A DNA stretch of 64,000 bases from Streptomyces sp. NBC_00775 (GCF_036347135.1 NZ_CP108938.1:7750001-7814000); one strand, 5' to 3'; numbered from the stretch's first letter, positions 32,795-41,679 are shown. Made by a program: numbers and translations. The notes: a model not told the origin generated them from the letters alone.

Positions 32795-33682
32795 TCAGGA
32801 CGTCCAGATGCCGGTGATGTCCTTGCCGGAGGCGGCGTTGCCCGCGTGCGTGAGGCCGTGCATGTCCTCCAGCGTGCGCAGCAGGTCGTAGTGGTTGTAG
32901 GTGGTGGTGGACGAGGACCCGGCCGTCACCTGCTGGCCGTACAGCACCGTCGGGATGCGGTTGCCGCTGAGCCGGTTGTCCTCGTCGAAGGTGACGACGA
33001 GCAGGCTGTTGTGGGTCTTGGCCCAGGTCGCGTAGGCGCTGAGGTTGTTGTTCAGCCAGGTGTCACCCGTCGACACCGAGCAGTCGTGCATGTCGCTGCA
33101 CAGGTTGGGGACCACGAAGGAGACCTGCGGGAGCGTCGAGTAGTCCGTCGGGAACTGGGTGAAGGTCTTCGCGGTCGACGTCGGTACGTTGCTGAAGCCG
33201 AACCACGGGTTGTGCTTACGCGCGTAGTTGCCGCTGCTGCACGTCGTCGAACCCTGGCTGGGCAGCGTCTCGTTGTAGCTCGCCCAGGTCTTGCCCGCGG
33301 CTATCAGCTCGGAGGCGAGGTTCGGGGCGGAGGAGAAGCCGGGCGTGTAGCAGCTGTCGTCCGTGATCCCCTGCGTGGCGCCGGAGAACAGGGCGAAGTA
33401 GTTGGGCTGGCTCGGGTGCGTCTCGGCGTACGACTGGGAGAGGTTGGCCCCGCCGGTCTTGAGCGAGTTGATGTACGGGGCGCTGGAGGAGCCGATCACC
33501 TGGCTGTACGCGTGGTTCTCGAAGACCACGACGACGACGTGGTCCGGGGTGGGGACCGCGGCCGCGGCGTGTGCCGGGGACGAGCCGCCGAACCCGGTCC
33601 ACACCCCGACCGCGGCTGCGGTGAAGGCGAGGGCCGACGCGATGACGGCACGACTGCGGCGGTACACGTTTCTGCCGGACAC
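32795..33682 (-). CDS. Secreted phosphoesterase (acid phosphatase/phospholipase C family)
   Basis: This 295-residue secreted enzyme of the alkaline-phosphatase-like phosphoesterase family has a signal peptide ending AHA near residue 36. The conserved metal-site start is DHVVVVVFENHAYSQVIG (Glu/Asn), followed by HPSQPNYFALFSG, PNLCSDMHDCS and VVTFDEDNR. It would hydrolyse phosphomonoesters or phospholipids outside the cell. GTG 33682 has GGAGG 6 nt upstream, and longer frames lack a ribosome-binding site. It is first in an operon with an MFS transporter and a propeller protein. Confidence 0.88.
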   Translation of the reverse strand: MSGRNVYRRSRAVIASALAFTAAAVGVWTGFGGSSPAHAAAAVPTPDHVVVVVFENHAYSQVIGSSSAPYINSLKTGGANLSQSYAETHPSQPNYFALFSGATQGITDDSCYTPGFSSAPNLASELIAAGKTWASYNETLPSQGSTTCSSGNYARKHNPWFGFSNVPTSTAKTFTQFPTDYSTLPQVSFVVPNLCSDMHDCSVSTGDTWLNNNLSAYATWAKTHNSLLVVTFDEDNRLSGNRIPTVLYGQQVTAGSSSTTTYNHYDLLRTLEDMHGLTHAGNAASGKDITGIWTS

Positions 33683-33790
33683 TTCAGACCTCCGGTGGGG
33701 GGAGTGACGGTGGCGGTGCGGACAGAGCATGCTCACGCCAACATTCCCTCGGCCCACGTTCCCCAACCGGAGGGATGAAGAGCGGGTGAA

Positions 33791-34231
33791 CTACTGCCGC
33801 TCGGCGGCCAGCTCGGTCAGCAGCCGGTGCAGCGGCTTCGTCGCCCGCTGTCGGTACTCCTGGATCGCCCACCCGTTCCCGTCCGGGTCCTTGAAGTACA
33901 TGAACGTGGCCCCGTCCTGCGGCGAGAACGCCTGCGGCTCGCTGACCTCCAGGCCGCGCGCCGTGAGCTCCTCGTACGCCGCCTTGGCGTCCGCGACGCA
34001 CAGCTGCATCCCGTGGTACGTCCCGGGCCGCGGCGTCCCCGTCGGGATCTGGAGCCCGTCGACGAGCGCGATGGAACACCCGGACCCGGGCGGCGTCAGC
34101 TGCACGATCCGTACCCCCTCCATCACATCACCGTCCAGATCGACGTGAAAGCCGACCTTGTCCCGGTAGAACTCCTTCGCCCGGTCCACGTCGGAGACCG
34201 GCAGCAGAATCACTTCGAGGGTCATGTCCAT
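33791..34231 (-). CDS. VOC-superfamily (glyoxalase/bleomycin-resistance fold) protein
   Basis: This 146-residue single VOC module pair has VILLPVSDVDRAKEFYRDKVGF at the start and FMYFKDPDGNGWAIQEY at the C-terminal metal-site strand. The metal His/Glu positions are only partly evident. Members include glyoxalases, dioxygenases and antibiotic-binding proteins, and which applies here cannot be told. AAAGGAG lies 7 nt before ATG 34231. Monocistronic. Confidence 0.85.
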   Translation of the reverse strand: MDMTLEVILLPVSDVDRAKEFYRDKVGFHVDLDGDVMEGVRIVQLTPPGSGCSIALVDGLQIPTGTPRPGTYHGMQLCVADAKAAYEELTARGLEVSEPQAFSPQDGATFMYFKDPDGNGWAIQEYRQRATKPLHRLLTELAAERQ

Positions 34232-34329
34232 GGCGTGACTCCTTTGTCGTACGGCTCATGGCTCCCACCACAGAAGCCCACAGCGGCGCGGGGCGCCACC
34301 ACGCGGACCGGGGTTAGGCTCAGGCTCGG

Positions 34330-34392
34330 ACGACCTTGATCGGACCGGTTGTGCGACTCGTGCGACATCGGACCGGTGGTACGACCTTGATC
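34330..34392. repeat. Paired short repeats in the glnE leader region
   Basis: ACGACCTTGATC occurs at 34330-34341 and 34381-34392, and ATCGGACCGGT occurs at 34339-34349 and 34367-34377. The nested layout is A-B-B-A within 63 bp, ending 16 nt before the glnE start. It may be a regulatory site or a small duplication. Confidence 0.55.
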
Positions 34393-34408
34393 CGACAGGA
34401 GGCCGGGG

Positions 34409-37405
34409 ATGACGGCGCCGGGGCGCAGAAGCAGTACCTTCACGCGGCTGCTGCGGCACGGCTTCACCGATCCCTCGGCAGCCGAGCGGCTCCTGGAGAG
34501 CGACGAGCTGGAGCCGATACGGTCCGATCCGGTGCTCCTGGACGCACTGGGCGCCACCGCCGACCCTGATCTGGCGCTGCTCGGACTCGTCCGGCTCGTC
34601 GAGGTGCAGGACGGTCACACGGCCCAGCGGGAGCTGCTCGACACGCTGATCGCCGCCAAGCCGCTGCGGGACCGGCTGCTCGGCGTCCTCGGCGCCTCCG
34701 CCGCGCTCGCGGACCATCTCGTCCGGCACCCGCGCGACTGGCAGGCGCTCGTCACCTACGAGCCGCAGGACCTGCACCCAGGGGTACAGGAGTTCGAGCG
34801 GGGGCTCGCCGAGGCGACCGACCCGGTCTCGCTGCGCGTCGCCTACCGGCGCTGCCTGCTGTCCATCGCCGCGCGCGACGTGTGCGGCACCACCGACCTC
34901 GCGCAGACCGCCGCCGAACTCGCCGACCTCGCCACCGCGACCCTGCGCGCCGCGCTCGCCATCGCCCGCGCCACCGCGCCCGACGACGCCGCGTTGTGCC
35001 GGCTGGCGGTCATCGCGATGGGCAAGTGCGGGGGGCACGAGCTCAATTACGTCTCCGATGTCGATGTCATCTTCGTGGGGGAGACCGCCGACGGGGCCGA
35101 TGAGCGCAAGGCCCTGCAGGCCGCCACCCGGCTCGCCTCGCACATGATGCGGATCTGCTCCGAGACGACCGTCGAGGGCAGCATCTGGCCCGTTGACGCG
35201 AATCTGCGGCCCGAAGGGCGCAACGGGCCGCTGGTGCGCACGCTCAGCAGCCATCTCGCCTACTACCAGCGGTGGGCCAAGACCTGGGAGTTCCAGGCGC
35301 TGCTCAAGGCGCGGCCCGTGGCCGGGGACCTCGAACTGGGCGAGGAGTACGTGGCCACGCTGGCGCCCCTGGTGTGGCATGCCGCCGAGCGGGAGAACTT
35401 CGTCGCCGATGTGCAGAAGATGCGGCGCAGGGTCGTCGAGAACATTCCCGCCGCCCAGATCGAGCGTGAGCTGAAGCTCGGTCCCGGGGGACTGAGAGAT
35501 GTCGAATTCGCCGTGCAGCTGCTGCAGTTGGTGCACGGGCGGGCCGACACCTCGCTGCGGAGCGGTACGACGCTGGACGCGCTCAAGGCGCTGGCCGCCG
35601 GCGGGTACGTGGGGCGTGACGATGCCCTGCAACTCGACGACGCGTACCGCTTTCTGCGGTCCATGGAGCACCGGATCCAGCTGTACCGGCTGCGGCGCAC
35701 CCATCTCGTACCGGAGGACGAGGCCGATCAGCGGCGCATCGGGCGGTCGCTCGGGCTGCGGTCCGACCCGGTCGCCGAGCTGAACCGCGAATGGAAGCGG
35801 CACGCGTCCGTGGTGCGGCGTCTGCACGAAAAGCTCTTCTACCGTCCACTGCTCGACGCCGTCGCCCAACTCGCCCCGGGCGAGAGCCGGTTGAGCCCCA
35901 ACGCGGCGCGGGAGCGGCTGGTCGCGCTCGGATACGCCGATCCGGCCGCCGCGCTGCGGCATCTGGAGGCGCTGGCGTCCGGGGTGACGCGCAAGGCGGC
36001 CATCCAGCGGACGCTGCTGCCCGTGCTGTTGGGGTGGTTCGCGGACTCCGCAGACCCCGACGCCGGGCTGCTGAACTTCCGCAAGGTCTCCGACGCGCTG
36101 GGCAAGACCCCTTGGTATCTGCGGCTGTTGAGGGACGAAGGTGCCGCGGCCGAGAATCTCGCGCGGGTACTGTCCGCCGGGCGGCTCGCCCCCGACCTGC
36201 TGATGCGCGCGCCGGAAGCGGTCGCGCTGCTCGGCGACGGAGACGGGGGCGGACTCGAACCGCGGTCCCGCGCCCACTTGGAGCAGGAGATCCTCGCGGC
36301 CGTGGGGCGCGCCACCGGGGGTGAGCAGGCCGTCACCGCCGCACGTGGGGTGCGGCGGCGTGAGCTGTTCCGTACGGCCGCGACGGACATCGTCGCCTCG
36401 TACGGCACCGAGGAGACACCGGCCGTCGCCGACCAGGGCGCGCTCGTCGATCTGGTCGGGGGAGCCGTCTCCGACCTCACGGCGGCGACGCTGGCGGGGA
36501 CGCTGCGGGCCGTGGTGCGCGACGGGTGGGGGGACACGCTGCCCACGCGGTTCGCCGTCATCGGCATGGGGCGGTTCGGGGGGCACGAGCTCGGATACGG
36601 GTCCGACGCCGATGTGCTGTTCGTGCATGAGCCCCGGGAGGGCGTGGCGGAGCAGGAGGCGTCCCGGGCCGCGCATGCCGTTGTCGCCGAGATGCGGCGG
36701 CTGCTGCAGATTCCCAGCGCGGATCCGCCGCTGCTGATCGACGCGGATCTGCGGCCCGAGGGGAAGTCGGGGCCGCTCGTACGGACGTTGAACTCGTACG
36801 AGGCGTACTACCGGCGCTGGTCGTTGGTGTGGGAGTCGCAGGCGCTGTTGCGGGCCGAAGTCGTGGCGGGGGACGTGGACTTGGGGGACCGGTTCATCGA
36901 GCTGGTCGATCCGTTGCGGTATCCGGCGGAGGGGCTGGGCGAGGACGCGGTACGGGAGATTCGCCGGCTGAAGGCCCGCATGGAGTCGGAGCGGATGCCT
37001 CGCGGCGCGGATCCCACCCTGCACACCAAGCTGGGGCGGGGCGGGCTGTCCGACGTGGAGTGGACGGTGCAGCTGCTGCAACTGCGGCATGGTTGGGCGG
37101 AGCCGGGGTTGCGTACGACGCGTACGCGGGAGGGGTTGGCGGCCGCGTGTGCCGCGGGGCTGTTGTCCGGGGAGGACGCGGCGACGCTGGACGAGGCATG
37201 GGTGCTGGCTACGCGGGTGCGGAACGCGGTGATGCTGGTGCGGGGGCGGGCGGGGGATACGTTTCCGTCGGACGGGCGTGAACTTGCCGCGGTGGGGCGG
37301 TACTTGGGGTACGGGCCCGGGCATGTGGGGGACATGCTCGATGACTATCGGCGGGTTACTCGGCGGGCTCGGGCCGTGGTGGAGGAGCTGTTCTACGGAG
37401 CGTAG
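34409..37405 (+). CDS. glnE: Bifunctional glutamine synthetase adenylyltransferase/deadenylase
   Basis: This 998-residue GlnE controls glutamine synthetase I by adding or removing AMP. It has two nucleotidyltransferase domains. One lies near residues 200-225 (GKCGGHELNYVSDVDVIF, deadenylylation), the other near 715-740 (GMGRFGGHELGYGSDADVLF, adenylylation). Each is followed by a helical GlnE-type domain (ANLRPEGRNGPLVRTL and ADLRPEGKSGPLVRTL). Length and motif order match actinobacterial GlnE. ATG 34409 follows a purine-rich stretch. It stands alone, downstream of a repeat region, and ends before a long inverted-repeat element. Confidence 0.96.
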   Translation: MTAPGRRSSTFTRLLRHGFTDPSAAERLLESDELEPIRSDPVLLDALGATADPDLALLGLVRLVEVQDGHTAQRELLDTLIAAKPLRDRLLGVLGASAALADHLVRHPRDWQALVTYEPQDLHPGVQEFERGLAEATDPVSLRVAYRRCLLSIAARDVCGTTDLAQTAAELADLATATLRAALAIARATAPDDAALCRLAVIAMGKCGGHELNYVSDVDVIFVGETADGADERKALQAATRLASHMMRICSETTVEGSIWPVDANLRPEGRNGPLVRTLSSHLAYYQRWAKTWEFQALLKARPVAGDLELGEEYVATLAPLVWHAAERENFVADVQKMRRRVVENIPAAQIERELKLGPGGLRDVEFAVQLLQLVHGRADTSLRSGTTLDALKALAAGGYVGRDDALQLDDAYRFLRSMEHRIQLYRLRRTHLVPEDEADQRRIGRSLGLRSDPVAELNREWKRHASVVRRLHEKLFYRPLLDAVAQLAPGESRLSPNAARERLVALGYADPAAALRHLEALASGVTRKAAIQRTLLPVLLGWFADSADPDAGLLNFRKVSDALGKTPWYLRLLRDEGAAAENLARVLSAGRLAPDLLMRAPEAVALLGDGDGGGLEPRSRAHLEQEILAAVGRATGGEQAVTAARGVRRRELFRTAATDIVASYGTEETPAVADQGALVDLVGGAVSDLTAATLAGTLRAVVRDGWGDTLPTRFAVIGMGRFGGHELGYGSDADVLFVHEPREGVAEQEASRAAHAVVAEMRRLLQIPSADPPLLIDADLRPEGKSGPLVRTLNSYEAYYRRWSLVWESQALLRAEVVAGDVDLGDRFIELVDPLRYPAEGLGEDAVREIRRLKARMESERMPRGADPTLHTKLGRGGLSDVEWTVQLLQLRHGWAEPGLRTTRTREGLAAACAAGLLSGEDAATLDEAWVLATRVRNAVMLVRGRAGDTFPSDGRELAAVGRYLGYGPGHVGDMLDDYRRVTRRARAVVEELFYGA

Positions 37406-37455
37406 GCGCTCCGCTGGTGGGGCGGTTCGGTGCGGTGCGGTTCGTCGTTGGGGGC

Positions 37456-37568
37456 GGGGCCGTGCCGGTACGTCCAGCCCGTCGCCGGTGGGCATTGCTG
37501 TTTGCTGCCACAGCATGAACTTGGCCATAACCCCGTATGCGACGGGCTGGACGTACCGGCACGGCCCC
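37456..37568. repeat. 113-bp element with perfect 30-bp terminal inverted repeats
   Basis: Positions 37456-37485 and 37539-37568 are exact reverse complements over 30 bp (ends GGGGCCGTGCCGG and CCGGCACGGCCCC) around a 53-bp spacer. The arms are too long and the loop too large for a normal terminator. The spacer is less GC-rich (TGCTGTTTGCTGCCACAGCA-type sequence) and has no gene. No target-site duplication is obvious. It lies 51 bp after glnE, in a 418-bp gap also holding repeat copy 3. It may be a miniature mobile element or a structural RNA. Confidence 0.8.
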
Positions 37569-37650
37569 TTCGGTGCGTTGCCGACTGCGGGTGCGTCGTT
37601 GTACCGGGCGGGGGTGGGCGGTGCCGTGCGTCGAACGGTTCCGGGGGCGT

Positions 37651-37815
37651 GCTTTTAGGGGCGCGGGGAACTGCGCGCCCAGCCCCCACCGCCCCGCAGA
37701 CGACGAACAACCCCGGTCATTTCAGGGGCGCGGGGAACGGCGCAATCTTTGAGGGGGGTCTGGGGGCGCAGCCCCCCGGAACGGGATGGGACGGGTAGGG
37801 GCGGCGGGGGCGAGA
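37651..37815. repeat. Composite Streptomyces intergenic repeat, copy 3
   Basis: It starts with the GGGGCGCGGGGAACTGCGC module (near 37657), carries a variant of it near 37725, and ends with the 62-bp module (37753-37814) shared with copies 1 and 2. It abuts the 3' end of a TetR gene, so it is again in a region between gene ends. Confidence 0.85.
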
Positions 37816-37823
37816 AAGTGCTC

Positions 37824-38429
37824 CTACGCCGACTGCAAGGCCCGCGCGTGGGCCAGGAATCCCTCCAGGGCCAGATCGAACGCCCGGTCCGCACGCCCCG
37901 CGCCCACCGCGTCCAGGGCGGCAGCCAGCCGTGGGGTCGTCGTGTCGTCGGGGAGTTCCCACATCGTCTCGGGGGCCGCGAGATCCAGGGCCGAGCCGAG
38001 GACCAGGTTCTCCAGGGCGATGATCACCGGCATCACGTCGGGCAGGGCGAAGCCGGCGTCCAGGAGGAGGGTGACCGCGCGCTCGTACTGCTCCAGGACG
38101 CGGGGCGCTCGTACGGGTGATGTGGTGAGGAGCGGGATCACCTTGGGGTGCGCCGCGAAGGCCGCGCGGTAGGAGCGCGCCCAGGCGGCCAGGGCCGTGT
38201 CCCAGGGGGTCAGGGAGAGGGTTCCCGTGTCGATCGCCGAGGCGACCCGTTCGCGGAGAAGTTCCACGATGCCGTCCCTGCCGTCCACATGGTGGTACAC
38301 CGAGCCGGTCTGCGCGCCGAGCCGCTTGGCGATCTGCGGCACGCTGAACTCGCCCCGCTCATCGATCAGTTCGAGTGCCGTCGTGGCGATGCGCTCGCGG
38401 TCGAGGAGTGGTGTGCGCGGCCGTCCCAT
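37824..38429 (-). CDS. TetR-family repressor of the adjacent permease/amidohydrolase genes
   Basis: This 201-residue TetR protein has its helix-turn-helix in residues 1-50 (VPQIAKRLGAQTGSVYHHV) and a C-terminal ligand domain of the TetR_C type (WARSYRAAFAAHPKVIPLL). GGGAGAG precedes ATG 38429. It is divergent from an APC permease gene, with a 21-bp near-perfect palindrome in between. This is the standard arrangement for a local substrate-responsive repressor. Confidence 0.88.
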   Translation of the reverse strand: MGRPRTPLLDRERIATTALELIDERGEFSVPQIAKRLGAQTGSVYHHVDGRDGIVELLRERVASAIDTGTLSLTPWDTALAAWARSYRAAFAAHPKVIPLLTTSPVRAPRVLEQYERAVTLLLDAGFALPDVMPVIIALENLVLGSALDLAAPETMWELPDDTTTPRLAAALDAVGAGRADRAFDLALEGFLAHARALQSA

Positions 38430-38485
38430 GATCTGTGCTCTCCCTGAGGTCTTCCCGGATGCCCAAACGGGAGGTTACATTGCGG

Positions 38486-38506
38486 AAACCGAAAGCCTTT
38501 AGGTTT
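38486..38506. promoter_or_regulatory. Palindromic operator between TetR and APC permease genes
   Basis: AAACCGAAAG-C-CTTTAGGTTT is a 21-bp palindrome with one mismatched pair. It overlaps a plausible -10 (TAGGTT, 38500-38505) for the permease, so binding would block transcription. Confidence 0.7.
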
Positions 38507-38597
38507 ACGAGCCCGGCAGCCCTCTCGGCGCCGGAATCCCGGGGTGCCCCGCACGCCCCGGACTTCTCCCCGTCCCCGCCAGAAGGGCTTCCCTCGC

Positions 38598-40058
38598 ATG
38601 CCCGTCACCACCTCCGAGGAGAGAACGCCGACCCCCGCGGCAACCCTCCGCTCCGGTTCCCTCGGCACCGCCGACATCGCCTTCTTCGTCGTCTCGGCCG
38701 CCGCTCCGCTGACCGTCATGGCGGGTGTCGCCCCGCTCGCGATCCTGCTCGGCGGGATCGGCGCGCCGGTCGGCTATCTGCTGGCCGGGATCACGCTCGC
38801 CGTCTTCGCCGTCGGGTTCACGACCATGAGCCGGCATGTCCGCAGTGGGGGCGCCTTCTACGCGTACATCACCCGCGGCCTCGGGCGGCCCGTCGGTATC
38901 GGTGCCGCGCTGCTCGCCCTCATCGGCTACAACGGCATGGAGATCGGCGTCTACGGTCTGCTGGGCAGCGCCAGCAAGGACACCGTGCGGGCCCTCTTCG
39001 GGACCGACATTCCCTGGCTGCCGGTGTCCCTGGCCGGGCTGATCGTCATCGGTTACGGCGGCTACCGGTCGATCGACTTCGGTGCGAAGCTGCTGGGCGT
39101 CCTGCTCGTCGCCGAGACCGGGATACTCGTGCTGCTCGCGGGCGGAGTGCTGGTCAAGGGCGGTGCGCACGGGCTGTCGGGCGCGTCCTTCGCCCCCGGC
39201 AATGTGTTCGTCCCCGGGACGGCGGTCGTGCTCGCCTTCGCCTTCGCCGCGTTCACCGGGTTCGAGTCCACCGTCATCTACCGGCGGGAGGCGCGGGATC
39301 CCGAGCGGACGGTGCCGCGCGCGACGTACCTCGCCGTCGGATTCCTCGGGCTCTTCTACGCGTTCGTCGTCTGGGTGGTCATTCAGGCCTTCGGGGACGC
39401 GGAGGTCGTCAAGGCCGCGGCCACCGACCCCGGCGGGCTCTTCTTCTCCGCCATCACGACGTACGTCGGCGGCTGGGCCTCCGACCTGATGCACGTCTTC
39501 ATCATCACCAGCGTCCTCGCCTCGCTGCTCGCCTTCCACAACGCCATCAACCGGTACGGGCTCGCGCTCGCCGAAGAGGGCGTTCTGCCGCGGGCATGGG
39601 GCCGTGTTCACCCGCGGCACCGCTCTCCGTACGTCGCCGGGATCGCCCAGACCGTCCTCGGTGCTGTCGTCGTCCTCGCCTTCTGGGCGGCCGGCGCCGA
39701 CCCCTACGGGCAGCTGCTGCTGTGGGTCAACACCCCGGGAATGATCGGCCTGTTCGTGCTCCAGCTCCTCGCCGCGATCGCCGTGCCGTGCTACTTCCGG
39801 CGGATCCCTCACCAGGAGGGTGCGCTGCGGACGGTCGTCGCGCCCGTCGTCGCGACCGTGCTGCTCGCGACGGCCATAGCGCTGGTCCTGACCCACGTCG
39901 ACCTGTTCACCGGCGCGTCCCCGGCGGTGAACACCGTCCTGGTCGTCCTGTCGCCCGCCGTCTTCGTCATCGGCCTCGCCCTCGCCTGGTGGCTGCGCCG
40001 CGAACGGCCGCAGGTGTACGAGAACTTCGCGGCCGAGCCCGCCGAAGTCACCGAGTAG
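38598..40058 (+). CDS. APC-superfamily amino acid/amine permease
   Basis: This 486-residue secondary transporter has about 12-13 membrane segments. It starts with the APC signature LGTADIAFFVVSAAAPLTVM and continues with MSRHVRSGGAFYAYITRGLG and AFAAFTGFESTVIYRREARD. It imports amino acids, polyamines or related amines. ATG 38598 has AGAAGGG 10 nt upstream. It is followed after 17 nt by an amidohydrolase gene and opposed by a TetR gene, suggesting an uptake-and-hydrolysis unit for an unidentified amide or amine. Confidence 0.87.
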   Translation: MPVTTSEERTPTPAATLRSGSLGTADIAFFVVSAAAPLTVMAGVAPLAILLGGIGAPVGYLLAGITLAVFAVGFTTMSRHVRSGGAFYAYITRGLGRPVGIGAALLALIGYNGMEIGVYGLLGSASKDTVRALFGTDIPWLPVSLAGLIVIGYGGYRSIDFGAKLLGVLLVAETGILVLLAGGVLVKGGAHGLSGASFAPGNVFVPGTAVVLAFAFAAFTGFESTVIYRREARDPERTVPRATYLAVGFLGLFYAFVVWVVIQAFGDAEVVKAAATDPGGLFFSAITTYVGGWASDLMHVFIITSVLASLLAFHNAINRYGLALAEEGVLPRAWGRVHPRHRSPYVAGIAQTVLGAVVVLAFWAAGADPYGQLLLWVNTPGMIGLFVLQLLAAIAVPCYFRRIPHQEGALRTVVAPVVATVLLATAIALVLTHVDLFTGASPAVNTVLVVLSPAVFVIGLALAWWLRRERPQVYENFAAEPAEVTE

Positions 40059-40075
40059 CAAAGGAAGTCGCATCG

Positions 40076-41656
40076 ATGCCCACCGCCGAGCTGATCCTCA
40101 CCGGCGCCAAGGTCCGCACCCTCGACCCCGACCGGCCGCACGCCACCGCGGTCGCCGTACGCGACGGGGCGATCGCCGCGGTCGGTGACGAGACCGACGT
40201 ACGGGACTGGCGCGGGCCGGGGACCGAGGTCCTGTCCCTGGCGGGCGCGCACCTCGTCCCGGGGCTCGTGGACGCGCACAGTCACCCCGTGTGGGGGCTG
40301 GACATGGCCACCGGGGCCGATCTGTCCGGGGTGCGGGATCTGGACGGGTTGCGCGGTGCGCTCCGGGACGCCTCCCGTATCGACGGGTGGGTCATCGGGT
40401 TCGGGCTCGACCACAACGTCTTCGGCGGGCGGCCCGTGCACCGGGCCCTCGTCGAGGACGTACTCGGGGGCGCGCCCGCCTTTCTGCGGCTGTACGACGG
40501 TCACTCCGCCCTGGTGAGTGAGGCCGCGCTCGCTCTCGCGGGGGTGACCGGGCCGCGGTCCTTCGTCCAGCGGTCCGAAGTCGCCTGCGACGGTGACGGG
40601 CGGCCCACCGGGCATCTCATCGAGCATGCCGCGATGGAGCTGGTCGCCGAGGTCATGCCCCGGCCCTCGTACGAGGAGCGGCGGACCCGCCTCGTCGAGC
40701 TGCTCTCCGCGATGGCCGCGACCGGGCTGACCGGTGCGCATGTGATGGACCTGGGGGATCCGGAGCTGGTCGGTGCCGTCGCCGAGGAGACCGTGCTGCC
40801 GCTGCGGCTGCGGTTCGCGCCCTGGTGCATGCCGGGCGCGGACCGGGAGGCCCTGGACGAGCTCGTGGCGCTCCAGGGGCGCCGCGGGCGGCACTGGAAG
40901 GTCGGCGGGGTCAAGTTCTTCATGGACGGGACCGTGGAGGGCGGCACGGCCTGGCTGGAGCACGCCGACTGCCACGGCCAGGGCACGGAGGCGTTCTGGC
41001 CCGACCCCGCCGCGTACACCGCCGCCGTACGGCAGCTGCACGCGGCCGGGGTCCGTACGGCCACGCACGCGATCGGCGACGCGGCCGTGCGGCACGTTCT
41101 CGACACGGTGGAGGGGCTGGGGGCGGGGGGTCGGTTCGCTCACCGGATCGAGCACGTGGAGACCGCCCCGGACGGCACACTGTCGCGTTTCGCCGAGCTC
41201 GGGGTCATCGCGTCCATGCAGCCGCCGCACACCGCGTACACGCGGGGCGACCACGGCGACGAGTGGTCGCGGCGGCTGGGGCCCGAGCGGGCGGCTCGCG
41301 CCTGGCGTACGCGGGATCTGCGGGACGCCGGGGCGGTGGTCGCGCTCGGCTCGGACTGGCCGATCGCCCACTACGACGTGCGCGGCGTGCTGGCGACGGC
41401 GCGGGCACCGCTGGGAGCCGCCTCCGCGAGGGACGGTCTTACGGGGCTTCAGGCACTGGAGGGCTGCACCACGCACGCGGCGCTGGCCGCGGGGGAGTCC
41501 GGGGTGGCCGGGCGTATCGCTCCCGGGTTCCGGGCCGACCTCACGGCCTTCGGCCTGGACCCGGTGGCTGCCCCCGCCGACGAGGTCGCGGAGGCTCCCG
41601 TACGCCTCACCGTGACCGGCGGGTACGTCGCGTATCGCGGAACGGTTGATCGCTGA
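40076..41656 (+). CDS. YtcJ-like metal-dependent amidohydrolase
   Basis: This 526-residue TIM-barrel amidohydrolase of the YtcJ/AtzF-like Amidohydro_3 group has metal ligands in VPGLVDAHSHPVWG, the His of THAIGDAAVRHVLD, the later His in RIEHVE and the catalytic Asp in ALGSDWPIAHYD. The carbamylated-Lys segment GGVKFFMDGTVEGGT is intact. A start at 40076 with AAGGAAG upstream fits the family N-terminus (AELILTGAKVRTLD). The reading frame stays open upstream through the whole permease gene by chance. The substrate is unknown. Confidence 0.9.
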   Translation: MPTAELILTGAKVRTLDPDRPHATAVAVRDGAIAAVGDETDVRDWRGPGTEVLSLAGAHLVPGLVDAHSHPVWGLDMATGADLSGVRDLDGLRGALRDASRIDGWVIGFGLDHNVFGGRPVHRALVEDVLGGAPAFLRLYDGHSALVSEAALALAGVTGPRSFVQRSEVACDGDGRPTGHLIEHAAMELVAEVMPRPSYEERRTRLVELLSAMAATGLTGAHVMDLGDPELVGAVAEETVLPLRLRFAPWCMPGADREALDELVALQGRRGRHWKVGGVKFFMDGTVEGGTAWLEHADCHGQGTEAFWPDPAAYTAAVRQLHAAGVRTATHAIGDAAVRHVLDTVEGLGAGGRFAHRIEHVETAPDGTLSRFAELGVIASMQPPHTAYTRGDHGDEWSRRLGPERAARAWRTRDLRDAGAVVALGSDWPIAHYDVRGVLATARAPLGAASARDGLTGLQALEGCTTHAALAAGESGVAGRIAPGFRADLTAFGLDPVAAPADEVAEAPVRLTVTGGYVAYRGTVDR

Positions 41657-41679
41657 ACTGTTGGCTGCTGAACGCGCGA

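Noticed and set aside
34256..37528. A 1090-codon open frame on the minus strand opposite glnE
   Set aside because: Composition is typical of antisense shadow in high-GC DNA and no family motif is present. glnE has clear domains over the same span.
38435..41656. A 1073-codon open frame that could suggest a permease/amidohydrolase fusion
   Set aside because: Its first 547 codons are Arg/Ala/Gly/Pro-rich shadow of the APC permease in another frame. A good ribosome-binding site and the family N-terminus place the amidohydrolase start at 40076.
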